DNA of 9,364 nucleotides from JBBSJV01 sp038256935. Its GTDB lineage: Bacteria; Patescibacteriota; JACMRA01. The DNA lies in assembly GCA_038256935.1 (NCBI GenBank), contig JBBSJV010000061.1, positions 1-9,364 of the forward strand. The letters run 5' to 3'. Position 1 is the first letter of the stretch. Every line of letters starts with the position of its first letter. Position numbers and translations under genes: made by a program. The notes beneath the pieces are model-generated. The model had not been told where the DNA came from. It saw only the letters and a list, made by a program, of their open reading frames with translations, and did not search any database. Shown here piece by piece: positions 7,141 to 9,364 of this stretch.

Positions 7141-7149
7141 CATCAATTT

Positions 7150-8859
7150 ATGGCTTGGTACAACAAATATAGACCGACAGAATTCGATGATGTTATCGGA
7201 CAAGAACTTGTCAAAAAAGTACTTCAAAATGCTCTCAATACAAATACCATCAAGCACGCCTATTTATTTTCAGGACCAAAAGGGATTGGCAAAACCACGT
7301 TGGCTAGGATTTTTGCAAGTAACTTAAATGAATTTAATCAAAACCCAGAAGCCAAATTAGATCTTATTGAGCTAGATGCTGCCTCCAACACTGGTATTGA
7401 TAATATTCGCCAACTCATTGAAAATGCTCAAGTACCACCAATATCAGGAAAATATAAAATATATATAATCGATGAGGTGCATATGCTTAGTAAAGCAGCA
7501 ATGAATGCACTCCTTAAAACCCTTGAAGAGCCTCCAGAAAAAGTCATTTTCTTGCTTGCCACCACAAACCCTGAAAAACTTATCCCCACTGTTTTAAGTA
7601 GACTTACTAAACTACCTTTAAATTCTCATACCACAAAAGATATTATCTCTAGGCTTAAATTCATAGCTGAGAGTGAAGGGGTAAGTATTGATGAAGAAAG
7701 TCTTAATATCATTGCAAAACGATCAGGCGGCAGTCAAAGAGATGCTATAAATTTAATTGAGACTATCTCTAGTTACTCACTTGAAAAATACACAGCAAGT
7801 GACACTGCAAGCATTTTGGGACTAGCTTCAGACGAACTGATGGATAAAACTATCCAAAAATTGCTTTCTAACTCAATAGATCAAGATTTGGTTACAGAAA
7901 TCGAAAATACTGGCCTAGATGGGGTTAGTTTTATGGCTCAGATTTTAGAATATTTAATTGACCAAAGTTTTAATTCAAATTCAGAAAATGAAGTTTTAAT
8001 ACTACCAGTTAGTGAAGTTTTGACTAAAAAATTACCAACCAGCTCCATATTGTCATTATTGATTCTAACTAAACAACATATAAACTCAGCTACAAGCGAT
8101 GTAAAAAAAAACTTAAATCCTAGACCAATTGAATCGGTCTTAAAAGTAGATCCCATTCCTTACAAAAAGGAGGTTGATTATCCACCAGTAGATGGTTTTG
8201 GCGATACCGAGAAACTGCCAAGTATTGAAACTGAGCAGATTAATAAACAAGAAAGTAAGCAAAATTCTGAAAATGATAAAGCGCAAGAAATACAGCCTGC
8301 AACTTCTCAAAAGAAGGAAACTATTACCTCAGATATCAAAGATTTTAGGCTGGGCTCCCTCTCAATGAATCCTAAATGCCCACCGATTCTCAAGATGATG
8401 CTAACGGATCTACAAATCGAGTTTGAATCAAATGTGGCTAAACTTTCAGTATCTAATGGTTTATTTCTAGGACAGTTAAAATCAGCCAGTATACAAAATT
8501 ATATCCAAAATAGCATTTTGGAAACTACAGGACAAACCTTTGAAATAACTTCAGATATTAGAACCAAAAAAGAGGTGATTATCTCAGAGTCTCCAGTAAA
8601 AGATGAAGTTGAAAGTGGTAGTTTTTATCAACAAGAAGAGACTAGTATCAGTGAAAACAAAGCTGAAGAGGTAAAACCTGAAAAAAGGAAAAATCTAAAA
8701 GCAGGTTCTATTTTTTATAAAGTTTATAAAACTATGCCTGAAAACGCAGCTGGCAGAGGACTTGAAATATACGATCAAGAGATTCCTAAACCAGAAAAAA
8801 CTAGTCTTGCAACTAAAGCATGGGAGGATGATGTAGAAGATATTTTTGAGTTTGAATAA
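7150..8859 (+). CDS. dnaX: DNA polymerase III clamp loader subunit tau/gamma (DnaX), zinc module absent
   Basis: DnaX is the ATPase of the clamp loader that opens the beta ring at primer ends; tau also links to the polymerase. Start ATG gives the standard opening MAWYNKYRP; the TTG at 7132 would add six atypical residues. Residues seen: Walker A GPKGIGKT (42-49), DAASNTGIDNIR (76-87), Walker B IIDEVH (106-111) followed by ALLKTLEEPP, sensor 1 ATTN (137-140), Arg finger PTVLSR (146-151, but SRL instead of SRC), sensor 2 GGSQRD (193-198). Domain III runs to about 330, then a polar linker rich in Glu/Lys/Gln, a tau-like C-terminal domain (about 395-475) and a second charged tail ending in acidic WEDDVEDIFEFE. 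The four-cysteine zinc insert normally between Walker A and DAAS is missing; only one Cys occurs in the protein. An A9 run at codons 318-321 may yield a shorter form. No Shine-Dalgarno site is visible. Confidence 0.95.
   Translation: MAWYNKYRPTEFDDVIGQELVKKVLQNALNTNTIKHAYLFSGPKGIGKTTLARIFASNLNEFNQNPEAKLDLIELDAASNTGIDNIRQLIENAQVPPISGKYKIYIIDEVHMLSKAAMNALLKTLEEPPEKVIFLLATTNPEKLIPTVLSRLTKLPLNSHTTKDIISRLKFIAESEGVSIDEESLNIIAKRSGGSQRDAINLIETISSYSLEKYTASDTASILGLASDELMDKTIQKLLSNSIDQDLVTEIENTGLDGVSFMAQILEYLIDQSFNSNSENEVLILPVSEVLTKKLPTSSILSLLILTKQHINSATSDVKKNLNPRPIESVLKVDPIPYKKEVDYPPVDGFGDTEKLPSIETEQINKQESKQNSENDKAQEIQPATSQKKETITSDIKDFRLGSLSMNPKCPPILKMMLTDLQIEFESNVAKLSVSNGLFLGQLKSASIQNYIQNSILETTGQTFEITSDIRTKKEVIISESPVKDEVESGSFYQQEETSISENKAEEVKPEKRKNLKAGSIFYKVYKTMPENAAGRGLEIYDQEIPKPEKTSLATKAWEDDVEDIFEFE
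8103..8140 (+). promoter_or_regulatory. Candidate dnaX slip site (A9) with following hairpin
   Basis: Nine consecutive A (8103-8111) span codons GTA AAA AAA AAC. A slip adding one A (or a -1 ribosomal shift) meets TAG at 8121-8123; a +1 shift meets TAA at 8114-8116. AGACC (8122-8126) pairs with GGTCT (8136-8140), ten bases past the run. The site is at the end of domain III, the place where gamma forms end in known dnaX genes. The product would be about 324 residues. Inference from layout; not demonstrated. Confidence 0.5.
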
Positions 8860-8925
8860 AACATGATAATCCCCAATATTTTGAAATAAAGAAGATATTA
8901 CAAATATAAAATTATTAGTTCAAAA

Positions 8926-9115
8926 CTTTTTGTTATCCTTGTAAGAATTGGCTTATTTAGTGATACCTCAATTTATTGTCAGCCCTGTAGATGTTAATTA
9001 TTTTAATGACAGAATCTATGTGTCACCCTGAATTTATTTCAGGGTCTGTTACTTATATTAAAAGAGAAAAGATACTGAAACGAGTTCAGTATGACAGATT
9101 AAAATTGTCAGCGAA
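8926..9115. repeat. Composite palindromic repeat, copy B
   Basis: Same orientation and order as 6757-6900. It has the T-run with GTTATCCTTGTAAGAATT (8932-8949), hairpin 1 ACCCTGAA / TTCAGGGT, loop TTTAT (9025-9045), hairpin 2 ATACTGAA / TTCAGTAT, loop ACGAG (9072-9092), then GACAGATT and ATTGTCAGCGAAT (9104-9116). Between the leading block and hairpin 1 it has about 44 extra bases, starting TTGTCAGCCCTG at 8976 and itself bounded by TGTCA and TGACA, as if a decayed third hairpin were present. With copy A it brackets tRNA-Pro and dnaX. Confidence 0.8.
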
Positions 9116-9132
9116 TAAATTGACACTTACAA

Positions 9133-9193
9133 TCCTGAATTTATCGGGTTTCCCTGAAAATTTGTAATTTTAGGGTGGTTTTATTTTAGGGTC
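9133..9193. repeat. Degenerate nested palindrome
   Basis: ATCCTGAATTTAT (9132-9144) resembles the left half of hairpin 1, and TTATTTTAGGGTCT (9181-9194) its right half. About 36 bases lie between them, including another palindrome, CCCTGAAAATT / AATTTTAGGG (about 9152-9176, one bulged G). It reads as one palindrome inserted into another, or as stacked decayed copies. Confidence 0.45.
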
Positions 9194-9230
9194 TTTGAAA
9201 TAGTATTATTTTCTATATCCGAACAAATAG

Positions 9231-9364
9231 TCAGGTTTTATAATATCATTAAATAATACAGTTTATATAACTGCAGAGGATATCGTTTATTCTCTTGACA
9301 GAGTAATTGAAATGATTTGCCATTGGAGGTATGCTTACATATTGCCAAGCGTTGATGATAGAAA
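9231..9364 (+). pseudogene. Fragment like a family 5 ABC-transporter solute-binding protein, no start, cut by window edge
   Basis: The frame opens after TAG at 9228-9230 and runs off the window, about 44 residues. ITAEDIVYSLDRV (9267-9305) closely matches the conserved TAEDVVYSLxR motif of SBP_bac_5 peptide/oligopeptide-binding proteins, which deliver solutes to an ABC permease outside the membrane. In whole proteins that motif lies after a signal peptide and roughly 80 or more residues, with a HDG-type turn just before it. Here there is no in-frame ATG, GTG or TTG ahead of it, the turn is missing, and decayed palindromes sit directly upstream. A 5'-truncated remnant fits best; a frameshifted gene or a chance match is possible with so little sequence. 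Confidence 0.4.

Larger units (their letters stand above)
8860..9230. other. Gene-free stretch after dnaX, mostly palindromic repeats
   Basis: I find no convincing gene in these 371 bases. They hold repeat copy B (8926-9115) and degenerate palindromes (9133-9193). No clear intrinsic terminator directly follows dnaX; the hairpin CCCT/AGGG near 9152-9176, followed by TGGTTTTATTTT, could serve as a distant one. Confidence 0.6.

Noticed and set aside
7132..7149. dnaX start at TTG 7132
   Set aside because: Adds MYKHQF before the conserved MAWYNKYRP opening, overlaps the likely -10 box, and has no ribosome site; ATG 7150 fits the family.
8684..8692. Second slip site in dnaX (six A then GG)
   Set aside because: The run is not in the A AAA AAG register relative to the reading frame and is short.
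1035..8859. Reassigned TGA code (code 25 or 4)
   Set aside because: All long genes are free of internal TGA and Trp is written TGG; the standard code explains everything seen.
6757..9195. CRISPR array
   Set aside because: The repeats are two distant composite copies with internal hairpins, not short repeats with regular unique spacers, and no cas gene is present.
9325..9333. Ribosome site GGAGG with ATG 9331 as a gene start
   Set aside because: The spacing is only one base, and the overlapping frame carries the solute-binding-protein motif.
1..9364. Defence system, prophage or integrative element
   Set aside because: No integrase, transposase, toxin-antitoxin pair, nuclease or phage gene is recognisable; tRNA 3' ends are not duplicated as attachment sites.

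Overview
This AT-rich window looks like part of a small bacterial genome, most plausibly a Patescibacteria/CPR member. The clues are a DnaX that lacks the usual four-cysteine zinc module, a shortened and divergent glucose-6-phosphate dehydrogenase, a pilus ATPase beside two unrecognised exported or membrane proteins (one with a lone EF-hand-type loop), and few Shine-Dalgarno sites. The lineage is inference; no rRNA or other strong marker is present. All genes read cleanly in the standard code, and the six visible stops are TAA or TAG.

Layout, left to right. The 3' part of a class II CPD photolyase gene (plus strand, cut by the left edge) converges on a leftward block across a 239-bp gap holding palindromes. 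The leftward block, in transcription order, is zwf (from 6584), a membrane-anchored EF-hand-loop protein (from 5385), then, behind a near-consensus promoter, a six-cysteine exported protein (from 4122) and a PilB/GspE-type ATPase (from 2741) that starts one base after the preceding stop. The last two genes almost certainly share a transcript and suggest a type IV pilus or related surface machine.

Divergent from zwf is tRNA-Thr(GGT) with an intrinsic terminator. A leftward tRNA-Pro(TGG) with its own promoter and terminator is divergent from dnaX (7150-8859). Inside dnaX, at the end of clamp-loader domain III, lies a run of nine A with stops immediately behind it in both other frames. This is a good candidate for slippage that would make a short gamma-like subunit next to full-length tau.

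Two copies of a roughly 145-190 bp composite palindromic repeat bracket the tRNA-Pro/dnaX unit. Copies differ by paired, pairing-preserving changes in the hairpin stems. The right end holds degenerate palindromes and then a start-less fragment resembling an ABC-transporter family 5 solute-binding protein, running off the window. I see no CRISPR array, integrase, transposase, prophage or recognisable defence operon. The items most worth following are the dnaX slip site, the covarying palindromes, and the two unknown proteins linked to PilB.
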